Below, piece by piece: positions 22,873 to 34,050 of a stretch of 64,000 nt of DNA. This DNA comes from Deinococcus aquatilis DSM 23025. Lineage in GTDB: Bacteria; Deinococcota; Deinococci; Deinococcales; Deinococcaceae. Position 1 is the first letter of the stretch; every line of letters begins with the position of its first letter. Both the position numbers and the translations under genes were made by a program. Where the stretch lies: assembly GCF_000378445.1 (NCBI RefSeq), contig NZ_KB899716.1:17391-81390 (forward strand), read 5' to 3'. The notes beneath the pieces were generated by a model. It saw nothing but the letters and a program-made list of their open reading frames with translations, ran no database searches and was not told the origin of the DNA.

Positions 22873-24678
22873 TTACACTGGCTGTCGTTTGAGGTGTACC
22901 AGCAGGGCGCTGATGTCGGCGTGACGCACTCCCGGCACACGGGCGGCCTGTTCGATTGTCAGCGGGCGCACCCGTCCCAGCTTTTCGCGGGCCTCGTTAG
23001 ACAGGGCAGTAATGCCTGCAAAGTCCACCCCGCTCAGACTCAGTTCCCGCGCCCGGCCCTCGGATTTGAGTTGGGTTTCGGCGCGGGCAATGTACCCCGC
23101 ATACTTCACCCGGATTTCCAGCGCTTCGCGTTCGGCGGCGTCCAGTGCAGGCAACGTAAAGCCCAGCGCCTCCACATCCGGCAGGCTAAATTCCGGGCGG
23201 CGCAACCACGCATCCCCGGTGTGGCCCTGCACGCGCTGGCGGCCCAGTTCGGCCACCGCAGCAGCCACGCGCCCGTATTTGGCGGCCACACGCTCCTGCT
23301 CGGCATCGTCTACCAGACCGAGTTCATGGCCTAGCGGGGTCAGGCGTTCGTCGGCGTTGTCCTGGCGCATCAGCAGGCGATGTTCTACCCGGCTGGTCAT
23401 CATGCGGTAGGGTTCGTCACTGCCCTTAAAGACCAGATCATCCAGCATCACGCCCAGATAGCCGGTTTCACGGCCAATAAACTGCTCCGGTAGGCCCTTG
23501 GCGCGGCGGGCAGCAGCGGTTCCGGCCACCAAGCCCTGCGCCGCCGCTTCTTCATAGCCGCTGGTTCCGTTGATCTGGCCCGCCGTGAACACCCCCGGCA
23601 ACAGGCGAGATTCCAGATTCAGGGTCAATTCGGTGGAATCCACCACGTCGTATTCCACGGCGTAGGCATAACGCTGAATCACGGCCTGCTCGAATCCGGG
23701 CAGGGTACGGACCAGACGGTCTTGCAGGTGCGGCGGCAGCGACGAGCTGAAGCCCTGCAAATACACCTCGCTGGTTTCTATGCCGTCGGGTTCCACAAAC
23801 AGCAGGTGGCGGTCATGGTGGGCAAACCGCACCACCTTGTCCTCGATGCTGGGGCAATAGCGCGGCCCCAATCCCTCGATGTCTCCGGCGTACATGGGCG
23901 ATTCGTGCAGGTTTTCCTGAATCAGGCGGTGGGTTTCGGGGGTGGTGTAGGTCTGCCACGTGGGAGAGCGGGTGGCACGTGGGCCGGGCTGCCCGGTAAA
24001 GCCGCGTGGGTTGGGGTCGGCGGGAATTTCCAGGAGGTCGGCAAAGCGCACGGCGTCGGCCCGCACACGCGGCGGCGTTCCGGTCTTGTAGCGCTTGAGC
24101 TGATGCCCTGCGGTTGCCAGCGGCTGCGACAGGAAGCGGGAAGGTGGCTCGCCCTGCCGTCCTTCGGGGCGCGACTGGCGTCCGTACCACGTGACCGCCC
24201 GCATAAAGGTTCCGGCGGCGATGACCACGCTGCGGGCGGCCAGCCTGCGCCCATCAGTGGTCACAACCCACCAGCCGCCCTGCCCGTCGCTTTCCAGATC
24301 GGCGGCTTCCCCGCGCACCACGTCTATTCCCGTGTGCCCCAAGATCACGTCCTGCGCGTATTCGGCGTAGGCGTCGCGCTCATTTTGCACCCGCAAGGAC
24401 TGTACCGCTGGCCCCTTGCTGGCGTTCAGCACACGGGTATGGATGGCGGTGGCGTCGGCCAGTTGGCCCATCAAACCGCCCAACGCCTGCACCTCAAAGA
24501 CGAGCTGGCTTTTGCCGGGGCCGCCGACTGCCGGGTTGCAGGGCATCCGCCCGATGGTGGAAGGATTGCCCACCAGCAGCGCCACCCGCGCATATTTGGC
24601 CGCCGCCCACGCCGCTTCCAAACCCGCGTGCCCGCCGCCGATCACGATTACGTTCCATCCTGTCTGCACGCCGCTCAT
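22873..24678 (-). CDS. mnmG: tRNA 5-carboxymethylaminomethyluridine enzyme MnmG (GidA)
   Basis: MnmG is the FAD-binding partner of MnmE that modifies the wobble uridine of several tRNAs. The 601-residue protein has the FAD motif [18 protein letters not shown], the family signature [23 protein letters not shown], and the conserved [17 protein letters not shown] and [17 protein letters not shown] segments. The ATG at 24678 is chosen; an in-frame TTG three codons upstream is possible. TACACT lies 11 nt before this ATG, giving a very short leader. Confidence 0.95.
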   Translation of the reverse strand: MSGVQTGWNVIVIGGGHAGLEAAWAAAKYARVALLVGNPSTIGRMPCNPAVGGPGKSQLVFEVQALGGLMGQLADATAIHTRVLNASKGPAVQSLRVQNERDAYAEYAQDVILGHTGIDVVRGEAADLESDGQGGWWVVTTDGRRLAARSVVIAAGTFMRAVTWYGRQSRPEGRQGEPPSRFLSQPLATAGHQLKRYKTGTPPRVRADAVRFADLLEIPADPNPRGFTGQPGPRATRSPTWQTYTTPETHRLIQENLHESPMYAGDIEGLGPRYCPSIEDKVVRFAHHDRHLLFVEPDGIETSEVYLQGFSSSLPPHLQDRLVRTLPGFEQAVIQRYAYAVEYDVVDSTELTLNLESRLLPGVFTAGQINGTSGYEEAAAQGLVAGTAAARRAKGLPEQFIGRETGYLGVMLDDLVFKGSDEPYRMMTSRVEHRLLMRQDNADERLTPLGHELGLVDDAEQERVAAKYGRVAAAVAELGRQRVQGHTGDAWLRRPEFSLPDVEALGFTLPALDAAEREALEIRVKYAGYIARAETQLKSEGRARELSLSGVDFAGITALSNEAREKLGRVRPLTIEQAARVPGVRHADISALLVHLKRQPV

Positions 24679-24788
24679 CTCAACCAAGGAGTGTAGAGGA
24701 CACGGGAAACGATTGCGCGGCCTCAGCTCACGGTCTGCTCTGAAGGGGACTCACAATAAAAAACCGCCGCGCCGATTAAGCTGTCTTC

Positions 24789-26390
24789 ATGGACTTTGCC
24801 TCGCTGCGTGCCGACCTGATCGGAACGGATACCCTGATTCGCACCCCGTTCGGGTCTCGCCGCGTGACCTATGCGGATTATGTGGCCTCTGGCCGCGCCC
24901 TCAGGAGCATAGAGGAGCGGGTGCAGACGCTGGCGCTGCCGCTGTATGCCAACACCCACACCGAAGACAGCGCGACGGGGGCACAGACCACGCATCTGGC
25001 GCATCAGGCGGCCGAATACGTGAAGGGGCAACTGGGCGGCGACGCGAGCTGCAAGCTGGTGTACTGCGGATCGGGGAGCACGGCGGCGGTGCGGCGGCTG
25101 CAAGACATTCTGGGCCTCAGCGTGCCGGAAGCCCACCGCGCCGCCATCCTGAATGCCATGCCCGCCCACGAGCGCCCGGTGGTGTTCGTCGGCCCCTACG
25201 AGCACCATAGCAACGAGGTCAGTTGGCGCGAAACGCTGGCCGAGGTCGTGGAAGTGCCGCTGTGTGAGCGGGGCAACCTTGATCTGGACGCGCTGGTGAC
25301 GCTGCTCAAGGCCCCGGAATTTGTGCGGCGGCCCAAGATCGGGTCGTTCAGCGCGGCCAGCAATGTCACGGGCCTCCTGACCGATACGCGCACGGTGGCG
25401 CGGATTCTGCACGCCCACGGCGCGTTTGCCTGCTTCGACTTTGCCGCCAGTGGCCCCTATGTTCAGATCGATATGAAACCCGGCAAGGCCGACGGATACG
25501 ACGCGGTGTTTCTGAGTCCTCACAAATTTGTGGGCGGCCCCGGAACACCGGGTTTGCTGTGTTTTCAGGAACATCTGTACCGCCTGAGCGTGCCCAGTAC
25601 GGCGGGCGGCGGCACGGTGCGTTACGTGAGCCGCACCAAGCACGCCTACATCGACGATATCGAGGCCCGCGAGGACGCCGGAACGCCAGCCATTCTGGGC
25701 AAAATCCGCACCGCGCTGGCCTTCCGGGTCAAAGAGGAATTGGGCGTGAAGGCATTGACGGCCCGAGAACACGATCTGTTTGCGCGGGCCATGACCCGCC
25801 TGACGCCTAACAAGCGCGTGCATCTGTTGGGCAATCCCGATTCGCCCCGGCTGGCGTTCCTGTCGTTCCTGATCCGCACCGAGTCGGGCGCATATCTGCA
25901 TCCACGGTTCGTGGTGCGCCTCCTGAACGACCTGTTCGGCATTCAGGCACGCGGCGGGTGTGCCTGTGCGGGGCCATACGGCCATGTGTTGCTGGGCATC
26001 GACGAGGAACGCAGCGAACGCTACCTGAACTGCATTCTGGGCGATATGGACGGCCTGAAACCCGGCTGGACGCGCCTGAATCTGGCACCCTGGGCCACCG
26101 ACGCCGAAGCCGAATTCTTGTTGGATGCCATCGAATTCGTGGCCGCACACGGAGAACGCTTTTTGCCCCTGTACCGCTTCGACTGGGGTTCGGGAGCGTG
26201 GACGCATGAAGCTGACACTGCCCCGCTGGACCTGTTTGGAGACGCCCGCCCCGAGCGCAGTGGAGGAGAGGTGCCCTACGCCGCATATCTGGCCGAGGCG
26301 CTGGCCCAGGCTGCCGCCGTGGAGCCTGATCTGACGCAGCGAACGATTCCGGCGCATATTCCGGCGGATCTGGTGTTTTTCGCGTACTGA
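24789..26390 (+). CDS. Class V aminotransferase (cysteine desulfurase-like)
   Basis: A 533-residue PLP enzyme of fold type I, larger than NifS/SufS (about 400). The PLP-lysine is in SPHKFVGGPGTPG, the upstream aspartate region is FACFDFAASGPY, and GPYEHHSNEVSW carries the histidine typical of the family. RGGCACAGPYGH contains candidate catalytic cysteines. It may release sulfur from cysteine or act on another amino acid; the sequence does not decide this. TAAGCT lies 6 nt before the ATG (leaderless). It is monocistronic and divergent from mnmG. Confidence 0.82.
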   Translation: MDFASLRADLIGTDTLIRTPFGSRRVTYADYVASGRALRSIEERVQTLALPLYANTHTEDSATGAQTTHLAHQAAEYVKGQLGGDASCKLVYCGSGSTAAVRRLQDILGLSVPEAHRAAILNAMPAHERPVVFVGPYEHHSNEVSWRETLAEVVEVPLCERGNLDLDALVTLLKAPEFVRRPKIGSFSAASNVTGLLTDTRTVARILHAHGAFACFDFAASGPYVQIDMKPGKADGYDAVFLSPHKFVGGPGTPGLLCFQEHLYRLSVPSTAGGGTVRYVSRTKHAYIDDIEAREDAGTPAILGKIRTALAFRVKEELGVKALTAREHDLFARAMTRLTPNKRVHLLGNPDSPRLAFLSFLIRTESGAYLHPRFVVRLLNDLFGIQARGGCACAGPYGHVLLGIDEERSERYLNCILGDMDGLKPGWTRLNLAPWATDAEAEFLLDAIEFVAAHGERFLPLYRFDWGSGAWTHEADTAPLDLFGDARPERSGGEVPYAAYLAEALAQAAAVEPDLTQRTIPAHIPADLVFFAY

Positions 26391-26395
26391 ATGTC

Positions 26396-26429
26396 AGTGG
26401 TGAGTAGTTAGTGGTCAGTGGGAAGGGCA
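26396..26429. repeat. CAGTGGTCAGT-type small repeat, single arm
   Basis: The sequence is built from degenerate GTCAGTGG, GAGTAG and TTAGTGG units. It resembles the arms of the inverted elements at 49508-49645 and 50295-50396. Confidence 0.5.
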
Positions 26430-26648
26430 TTCAGGGGCTTGAGTTCCGAGAGGAGTTTTGCCTGCACAGCCGTCCAGCAGTGTCAGACGCTTCCATGTTC
26501 TGACCCGGCGCGGTGAGAGCCTTGGCCCGTCTACCTTGACACCGATATTTCGGGCGAGGCCCAGCACAGCGAACCGGAGCAGGCCAGCCCACTTCATGCC
26601 CATCATGAAGATGAGAAGGCGTGTGCCTAACTGTGTCTTTTTTGCCAT
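26415..26648 (-). pseudogene. Possible remnant ORF, origin uncertain
   Basis: A 77-codon open frame (KTQLGTRLLIFMMGMKWAGLLRFAVLGLARNIGV...) lies in the 404-bp gap before the dehydrogenase operon. It has the look of a transposase C-terminal remnant or chance frame, with no clear start signal and no terminal inverted repeats. I do not recognise a family. The rest of the gap holds the operon promoter and an operator-like palindrome. Confidence 0.2.
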
Positions 26649-26672
26649 ACAGGACGCGACGGGCCGAATCCG

Positions 26673-26700
26673 TATAAGATACCTAACGAGCGTTTGCTAG
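26673..26700 (+). promoter_or_regulatory. Promoter and palindromic operator of the E1/E2 operon
   Basis: TATAAG (26673-26678) is a plausible -10. It is followed immediately by an 18-bp imperfect palindrome, CTAACGAGCGTTTGCTAG (26683-26700), placed over the likely transcription start. The layout suits a TetR-type repressor of acyl-CoA or branched-chain metabolism, but the regulator is not in the window. Confidence 0.5.
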
Positions 26701-26794
26701 ACAGATTCCCATACAGCGAGGAGGCCAGAGCTGGTGCCTTTTGCCGCCTGATGTCTTCTGCCTTAAACCCCGCCGCATCCGAGGAGGCCCGGTC

Positions 26795-27958
26795 ATGACG
26801 ACCGCTTCACAACCCACCCCCAATACCCTACCGACCACCCCACCTTCCAGCTCCATCGAACCTTTTTCTCCCGAGCCGCTGCGCTGGGTGGCCGAAGATG
26901 GCCGCCCGGTGCGCGATCTGCCCGCCCGCTACACGCCCGAACTGCTGCGCGAACTTCATCACGAGATGGTGCGTGCCCGCGAGTTTGACCGCAAACTGGT
27001 CACGCTGCTGAGGCAGGGGCGCACGACTTTTTATGCCCAGTCCAGCGGCATGGAAGCCACGCAGGTCGGACTGGCCCGTTCTATTCGGGTGGGCCACGAC
27101 TGGGTGTGGCCGTATTACCGCGACCACACGCTGGGCCTGGCTATGGGCGTGCCCATGATCGACCTGATCAGCCAGTGCCTCGGCACCAATTCCGACCTGT
27201 GTAAGGGCCGTCAGATGCCGCACCACTTTGGCAGTGCGCGGCAAAATTTCGTGTCTATCAGCTCCAGCATCGCTTCTCAGGTGCCGCCTGCCGCCGGAAA
27301 CGCGATGGCCCAGAAGTACCTCGGCACCGATGAAATTACCCTGTGTACCTTCGGCGACGGCGCGACCAGTGAGGGCGACTGGCACGCGGGCCTGAATATG
27401 GCGGGCGCGGCCAAGGCTCCGGCCCTGTTCGTGTGCGAGAACAACCAGTGGGCCATCAGCACCAATCTGGCGGCCCAGACGGCCAGCCCGAACATCCATA
27501 TCAAGGCCAAAGCCTACGGAATGCCGGGATTTTATGTGGACGGTAACGACATCGTGGCGGTCATGGAGGTCTGCGGGCACGCCGCCGAGTGGGTGCGGGC
27601 AGGCAACGGCCCCGCGCTGGTGGAGTGCCTGACCTACCGGGTCGGCTCTCACAGCAACGCCGATGCCGACGCCGAAAAGAATTACCGCACCCGCGACGAG
27701 GTGAATTCCTGGCTGGCCCGCGACCCCATCGCCCGCATCGAGGGTCTGTTGGCGCATCTGGGCCACCCCGTAGACGCCGAGGAACGTGCCAACCTCATTT
27801 CGTCGGTTCACCGGGCCGTGGATGCCGATGTGCTGAAGGCCGAGGCCACCGGGCAACCCGACTGGCGCATCATGTTCGAGGACGTGTATGCCGATACGCC
27901 GCCCCATCTGCGCGATCAGGCCGCCTTCGTGCGGGCCGAGCAGGAGGGCCAGAAATGA
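26795..27958 (+). CDS. 2-oxoacid dehydrogenase E1 alpha subunit
   Basis: The alpha chain of a heterotetrameric thiamine-diphosphate E1, 387 residues. The TPP/Mg site reads [16 protein letters not shown]...ENN (about residues 187-216). Family segments [20 protein letters not shown] and [12 protein letters not shown] are present, as is the phosphorylation-loop region [23 protein letters not shown]. Sequence style favours branched-chain 2-oxoacid dehydrogenase over pyruvate dehydrogenase, but this is not certain. GGAGG lies 8 nt before the ATG. The stop overlaps the E1 beta start (ATGA). Confidence 0.88.
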   Translation: MTTASQPTPNTLPTTPPSSSIEPFSPEPLRWVAEDGRPVRDLPARYTPELLRELHHEMVRAREFDRKLVTLLRQGRTTFYAQSSGMEATQVGLARSIRVGHDWVWPYYRDHTLGLAMGVPMIDLISQCLGTNSDLCKGRQMPHHFGSARQNFVSISSSIASQVPPAAGNAMAQKYLGTDEITLCTFGDGATSEGDWHAGLNMAGAAKAPALFVCENNQWAISTNLAAQTASPNIHIKAKAYGMPGFYVDGNDIVAVMEVCGHAAEWVRAGNGPALVECLTYRVGSHSNADADAEKNYRTRDEVNSWLARDPIARIEGLLAHLGHPVDAEERANLISSVHRAVDADVLKAEATGQPDWRIMFEDVYADTPPHLRDQAAFVRAEQEGQK

Positions 27959-28983
27959 CGGCCACTGAGAATCGTCCAGCCCAGACCGGAGCAACACAGA
28001 CCGGAGAAACCCGCACCCTCACGCTGATTCAGGCCGTGACCGAGGCCATGCGTGAGGAACTGGCCCGTGATGACCGGGTCGTGGTATTTGGCGAGGATGT
28101 GGGCGCACGCGGCGGCGTCTTCCTGGCCACCGCCGGACTTCAGGCCGAATTTGGCCCGCGCCGGGTCTTCGATACGCCCCTTTCCGAAGCCAGCGTGGTG
28201 GGCGCGGCGGTGGGCATGGCCGTGCGTGGCCTGCGCCCGATTGCCGAAATCCAGTTTGCCGATTACATGGGGCCGGGATTCGATCAGATCATCAGTCAGG
28301 CGGCCAAAATCCGCTACCGCAGCGGCGGGCAATTTACCGCGCCCCTGATTATTCGCACGCCCAGCGGCGGCGGCGTGAAGGGCGGGCACCACCACAGCCA
28401 GAGTCCCGAAAGCTACTTTACGCACACGCCGGGTCTGAAAGTGGTCATGCCCAGCACGCCCTACGATGCCAAGGGGCTGCTGAAAGCCGCCATTCGCGGG
28501 GAAGACCCGGTGATCTACTTTGAACCCAAGCGTCTGTACCGCGCTGCCAAAGGCGAAGTGCCCAGCCACGACTACACCGTCAAAATTGGTGAGGGAGCGA
28601 TTCGGCGGGAAGGAACTGACCTGACCCTGGTGGGCTACGGCGGCGTGATGCCCGACGCGGAGCGGGCCGCCGCAGCCCTGGCCGCAGAGGGCGTCAGCGT
28701 GGAAGTCATCGACCTCAGGAGTCTGGTGCCGTGGGACCGGGAACTGGTGCTGAGCAGCGTGCAAAAAACAGGCCGCGCCGTGCTGGTCAGCGAGGCCCCG
28801 CGCATCAGCAACTTTATGGGCGAGGTGGCCTACGTGATTCAGGAGCAGGCATTCGATTCGCTGCTGGCTCCGGTGGGTCAGGTCGCGGGGTTCGATACGC
28901 CTTATCCGTACGTACAGGACAAGGTGTATCTGCCTGGCCCCAACCGCATCACGGCGGCCTGCGTGAAGGCCCTGAACTACTGA
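27955..28983 (+). CDS. 2-oxoacid dehydrogenase E1 beta subunit
   Basis: The transketolase-like beta chain that completes the E1 heterotetramer and decarboxylates 2-oxoacids with the alpha subunit. The 342-residue protein has [66 protein letters not shown] and the C-terminal [25 protein letters not shown]. It starts inside the last codons of E1 alpha (4-nt overlap), so translation is coupled. The open frame upstream of 27955 is a shadow. Confidence 0.92.
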   Translation: MTATENRPAQTGATQTGETRTLTLIQAVTEAMREELARDDRVVVFGEDVGARGGVFLATAGLQAEFGPRRVFDTPLSEASVVGAAVGMAVRGLRPIAEIQFADYMGPGFDQIISQAAKIRYRSGGQFTAPLIIRTPSGGGVKGGHHHSQSPESYFTHTPGLKVVMPSTPYDAKGLLKAAIRGEDPVIYFEPKRLYRAAKGEVPSHDYTVKIGEGAIRREGTDLTLVGYGGVMPDAERAAAALAAEGVSVEVIDLRSLVPWDRELVLSSVQKTGRAVLVSEAPRISNFMGEVAYVIQEQAFDSLLAPVGQVAGFDTPYPYVQDKVYLPGPNRITAACVKALNY

Positions 28984-29018
28984 GCTTCTCTGGTGGTTCA
29001 CCTTCTATGCTGGGGGTC

Positions 29019-29252
29019 ATGAGACCCGACCTTCTGCGCCCGCTGCTGGGCACCATCGGCCTTGCTGTCGGCTTTGGCCTGTATTCGCTGACAGGACGAC
29101 TGGCCGAGCCGTGGCAGAGCCTGTGCATCGGCGCCATGTTTGTGCTGCTGGGCGTGGCAGCCTGGTTCTACGCGGGCGATGAACGCTGGATCAAAGTTCT
29201 GGGCGTCATTTTGATGGCTTATGGCCTGCTGCGGGCGTTCCTTCTCCGCTAA
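29019..29252 (+). CDS. Small two-helix membrane protein
   Basis: A 77-residue hydrophobic protein with about two membrane segments (LLGTIGLAVGFGLYSLTG and LCIGAMFVLLGVAAWFYAG) and a third hydrophobic C-terminal stretch. It lies between the E1 beta and E2 genes. TATGCT 7 nt before the ATG marks a leaderless start, so it has its own promoter. An in-frame ATG at 29007 is disfavoured because it would overlap the -10. No family is recognised. Confidence 0.6.
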   Translation: MRPDLLRPLLGTIGLAVGFGLYSLTGRLAEPWQSLCIGAMFVLLGVAAWFYAGDERWIKVLGVILMAYGLLRAFLLR

Positions 29253-29318
29253 ACACAACTCGTAGGGCTGGGTCTCTTTCCAAAACTCACGCCCTACAAC
29301 CCACAACCGAGGTAATCC

Positions 29319-30869
<1,551 letters not shown>

Positions 30870-30893
30870 CGCAGACAGAATTCAAGGCGGCCC

Positions 30894-30922
30894 TGATTCC
30901 GGATGGAAGGGCCGCCTTCTTG
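30894..30922 (+). terminator. Terminator after E2
   Basis: AAGGCGGCCC pairs with GGGCCGCCTT and is followed by CTTG. The stem is strong and the U-tract short. It closes the dehydrogenase cluster before the convergent ABC operon. Confidence 0.65.
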
Positions 30923-30970
30923 CTGCTGATGGAAAATCGTTGGCCTTGATCTGTTCAGTTGCAGAAGCTG

Positions 30971-31795
30971 TCAGGAGTTCTGAGAACGGTAGGCCCAACC
31001 GGTCATCCGGGCCTCAACCACGGCAAACACCGCATATAGCAGCACGCCCATAGCGCTGACGAGCAGCACACCGCCAAAGACCAGTGGCACCTGAAAAGTA
31101 CTGGCGGCCTGATTCATCATGACGCCGATGCCCTTGTTGCTGGCCGCCAACTCGCTGATGATGCTGCCCACGAAAGCCAGCGTTACGGCCACCTTGAGGC
31201 TGGCAAAAAAGTACGGCAAGGAGCGCGGCAGGCTGACCTTGGTGAACACTTCCCACGGCGTGGCGCCCAGCGCTCGCAGCACATCGCGGGGTTCGGGTTC
31301 CACAGTGGCCAAGCCCGTAGCAACGTTGACGACCACGGGAAAAAAGGAGATCAGGAACGCGGTCAGAATGGCAGGGACAGCCCCCACGCCAAACCAGATC
31401 ACCAACACGGGTACCAACGCCGCCTTGGGCACAGCATTAAAGCCGATCAGCAGGGGATAAAGCGCCTGATAGGCTGTCCGGTTCAGCCCCACCAGTGCGC
31501 CCAGAGCCAGGCCAAGTACGACGGCCAACGCAAAGCCCAGCAAGGTGGTCGTGAGGGTCTGAAGGGCGTGCTCGGCCACAGCAGGCGCAAACTGCATCAG
31601 CGCCGCTACCGATGAACTCGGCGTGGGCAGGATAAAGGCAGGAATCCTGAACAGTCGGCAGGCCAGTTCCCAGATCAGAAAGAAGGCGGCGATGGTCAAC
31701 ACTGGTGGCAGCATTGCCTTGAGGCCCGTCTGAAATGCACCGGCCTGCGGCGCAGTTGCGGGCACCTTTTCGGCTTGCAGCACTTCAGGCGTCAC
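30971..31795 (-). CDS. ABC transporter permease (NitT/TauT type)
   Basis: A 274-residue inner-membrane permease with about six hydrophobic helices and the EAA-type loop (DVLRALGATPWEVFTKVSLPRSLPYFFASLKVA) that contacts the ATPase. Its family includes nitrate, taurine, sulfonate and thiamine-precursor importers. The GTG start overlaps the ATPase stop by 4 nt, so the two are translationally coupled. It is the last gene of a three-gene operon: binding protein, ATPase, permease. Confidence 0.88.
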   Translation of the reverse strand: MTPEVLQAEKVPATAPQAGAFQTGLKAMLPPVLTIAAFFLIWELACRLFRIPAFILPTPSSSVAALMQFAPAVAEHALQTLTTTLLGFALAVVLGLALGALVGLNRTAYQALYPLLIGFNAVPKAALVPVLVIWFGVGAVPAILTAFLISFFPVVVNVATGLATVEPEPRDVLRALGATPWEVFTKVSLPRSLPYFFASLKVAVTLAFVGSIISELAASNKGIGVMMNQAASTFQVPLVFGGVLLVSAMGVLLYAVFAVVEARMTGWAYRSQNS

Positions 31796-32634
31796 GAGGC
31801 CACCTCCATCAATTCCTCGGCCCGAATCCGGGTTCTGACGCCGCCAATGTGTTCCCGGAGTTCACGGACAATTTCGCTGAACTCGGGCGTAAACGTTCCT
31901 TCCAGGGTGCGGGGGCGCGGCAATTCTACTTCCCGCCGCAGGGTGATCTGTCCAGGGCGTGGGCTCATGACATAGATGGTGTCGGCCAGCAGTGCGGCCT
32001 CGCGCAGATCGTGCGTTACCAGCAATACGGTAGGCCGCGCACCCATCCAGAGGGCTTGCAGGGCCAGCCACAACTCCTCGCGGGTAAAGGCGTCAAGTGC
32101 CCCGAAAGGTTCATCCAACAGCAAAATACTGGGCTGATGAATCAGGGCGCGTACCACGTTGGCCCGCTGCTGCATCCCGCCCGAAAGTTCCCAGGGGTGT
32201 TTGTCCTCGAAGCCGCCGAGACCCACTGCTGCCAGCATTCGCCGTGCACGCGCGACGAACGGCGCAGGGTCTTTGCGATAGGCCGCCTTGTGTGCGGGTG
32301 AAACTTCCAGCGGCAACAGCACATTTTGCAGCACTGTGCGCCACAGCAGCAGACTGGGATTTTGAAAGGCGATCCCGACCTGACCCGTCGGCCGGGGAGC
32401 CACGCCGCCCACCGTAGCGGTCCCCACCGCCGGAGTCATCAGGCCAGACACCAGTTTGAGGATGGTGCTTTTGCCGCAGCCACTTGGTCCTACAATGGCC
32501 ACGAATTCACCGGGAGCAAAGCTGAGGCTGACGCCCCGGACAGCTTCTATCTGCCCATTTTTGGTGGCGTAACGCAGCGTCACATCACTGAGTTCAATGG
32601 CATTTTTGGCAACTGGTGTGCTCGGTGCGGTCAT
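31792..32634 (-). CDS. ABC transporter ATP-binding protein (NitT/TauT type)
   Basis: The 280-residue nucleotide-binding subunit. It has Walker [11 protein letters not shown], a Q-loop region, the ABC signature LSGGMQQR, Walker [14 protein letters not shown] and the switch histidine in VTHDLREA. It energises import through the adjacent permease. Only 7 nt separate its start from the binding-protein stop upstream. Confidence 0.92.
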   Translation of the reverse strand: MTAPSTPVAKNAIELSDVTLRYATKNGQIEAVRGVSLSFAPGEFVAIVGPSGCGKSTILKLVSGLMTPAVGTATVGGVAPRPTGQVGIAFQNPSLLLWRTVLQNVLLPLEVSPAHKAAYRKDPAPFVARARRMLAAVGLGGFEDKHPWELSGGMQQRANVVRALIHQPSILLLDEPFGALDAFTREELWLALQALWMGARPTVLLVTHDLREAALLADTIYVMSPRPGQITLRREVELPRPRTLEGTFTPEFSEIVRELREHIGGVRTRIRAEELMEVAS

Positions 32635-32641
32635 GACATCC

Positions 32642-33673
32642 TCACTTCAACGCAGGTGCTTTGCGCTCGGCAGCGGGCGGCAGATAGGAGGCATTAAATA
32701 CGCTGGTGGGGGAGAGCGTGACAGGCAGATCAAAGGCCTGTTTGACGGTATTGATGCTGGATTTCAGGCGGTCGGGGCGCACCGAGCCAAGGCCCAACGC
32801 CTTGACATCGGAGGTCAGGACGCTGCCGCCAAGAGCGAGGCGCAGACGTTCGGTTTCCAGAGCCACGTTCATCAGGCCGTTGCGTTTCTGTACAGCGGCA
32901 ATGCCCGCTCCAGGGTCCTTGATCGTGTCTTTTAGACCCGCATTCACAGCGGCCAGGAAGCCCTTCACGACTCCAGGATTTTTCTGGGCAAAGTCGGCCC
33001 GCGTAATAACGGCATTGCCGTACAGGCCACGCACACTGGCCGCATAAGGAAAGATGGTCAACTCATCGGCAGCCACGCCGATCTGCTTGAGGTTCAGTAA
33101 AGAGGTGAAGGTAAAGCCGCTGATGGCGTCGGCCTGTTTGCGGGCCAGCATCGGTTCGCGCAGGGCTCCGTCTACGCTGACCCATTTCACTTTGGTGGCG
33201 TCGATCCCGTTGGCCTCGGCAAAGGCCGGGAACAGTCGGCGGGATGCGTCACCAACAGGGGCAGCAATGGTCTTGCCTTCCAGATCCTTGGGGGTCTTGA
33301 TGCCGCTGCTCTTAAGAACCACGATGGCGTGCGGCGGCGCGTTGTAGACCATGTAGACCGCGACCAGTTTCTGTGCCGGATTGCGTGCATTGAATTCCAT
33401 CATCGCGTTGATGTCACCAAACCCCAGATCGTAGGTGCCCCCGGCAATCTTGTTGATGGCGTCGCCCGAGCCAAAGCCCCGGTCAATGCTGACATTCAGC
33501 CCTTCACGCGAAAAATAGCCCCGATCAAGCGCCAAAAAATAAGGAGCACTGGGGCCTTCAAGCGCCCAGTCCAAGGTGAATTTCAGGTTGGTACTTTGGG
33601 CCTGTGCCGTAGACACTGTCGACAGGACAAGGGCGGCACCAAGATTGAAAAGGCGTTGCGTGAGAGTAATCAT
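32642..33673 (-). CDS. NMT1/THI5-like ABC substrate-binding protein
   Basis: A 343-residue secreted binding protein. A signal peptide (MITLTQRLFNLGAALVLSTVSTAQAQ) precedes LKFTLDWALEGPSAPYFLALDRGYFSREGLNVSIDRGFGSGDAINKIAGG, the classic NMT1 pattern. Ligands in this family include pyrimidine and thiamine precursors, nitrate and sulfonates; TLDWALEGPSAPYF resembles the precursor-binding members but the ligand is not certain. GGAGG lies 5 nt before the ATG at 33673. I see no thiamine-pyrophosphate riboswitch in the 377-bp upstream gap. Confidence 0.88.
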   Translation of the reverse strand: MITLTQRLFNLGAALVLSTVSTAQAQSTNLKFTLDWALEGPSAPYFLALDRGYFSREGLNVSIDRGFGSGDAINKIAGGTYDLGFGDINAMMEFNARNPAQKLVAVYMVYNAPPHAIVVLKSSGIKTPKDLEGKTIAAPVGDASRRLFPAFAEANGIDATKVKWVSVDGALREPMLARKQADAISGFTFTSLLNLKQIGVAADELTIFPYAASVRGLYGNAVITRADFAQKNPGVVKGFLAAVNAGLKDTIKDPGAGIAAVQKRNGLMNVALETERLRLALGGSVLTSDVKALGLGSVRPDRLKSSINTVKQAFDLPVTLSPTSVFNASYLPPAAERKAPALK

Positions 33674-33998
33674 GACAGCCTCCAGTAGCCCAGCCGTAAC
33701 CAAGCGACCCATGCAGAATGTCACAAGATTTGACAACAAAATACATGAGGTCCAGACAATAGACAGATAAATATGATTAAAGTCTGCAAATTGTCGAAAA
33801 ACTACTGGACGTTTTGGTAAAGACTCGCTATCGGTCTCTAGCTATTCTGAGAACGTCTACCGACGGAACAGCTTGGAGCAGTTCTCCGAATGGCAGCATG
33901 AGAATGTCCGTTTTCCTGCTGCCTGCATACTCCGTCCTGCTCGCCACCTTTACTTGCTCCGCTCGGTCAATGAGGCGCTCTCTTGTTGACCCATACTG
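33674..33998. other. Gap upstream of ABC operon; nothing identified
   Basis: Between the binding-protein start and the SDR terminator the sequence is locally AT-rich (33710-33800). A weak minus-strand promoter may be present (TCGACA, 18 bp, TATTTA near 33765-33794). No gene, riboswitch or repeat is convincing; the plus-strand open frame across 33814-34491 is a shadow. Confidence 0.4.
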
Positions 33999-34033
33999 TA
34001 AAAGGACGGAAGGTGATTGCTCCCTTCCGTCCT
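33999..34033 (-). terminator. Terminator of SDR gene
   Basis: On the minus strand AGGACGGAAGG pairs with CCTTCCGTCCT, followed by TTTA. It lies just beyond the SDR stop codon. Confidence 0.8.
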
Positions 34034-34050
34034 CTGTTCGTGCTGTTGCT

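Noticed and set aside
26415..26648. Complete insertion sequence before the dehydrogenase operon
   Set aside because: No terminal inverted repeats or target duplication could be identified, and the 77-codon frame lacks a recognisable transposase motif.
33674..33820. Thiamine-pyrophosphate riboswitch upstream of the NMT1-like ABC operon
   Set aside because: The conserved CUGAGA and related THI-box elements were looked for on the minus strand and not found.
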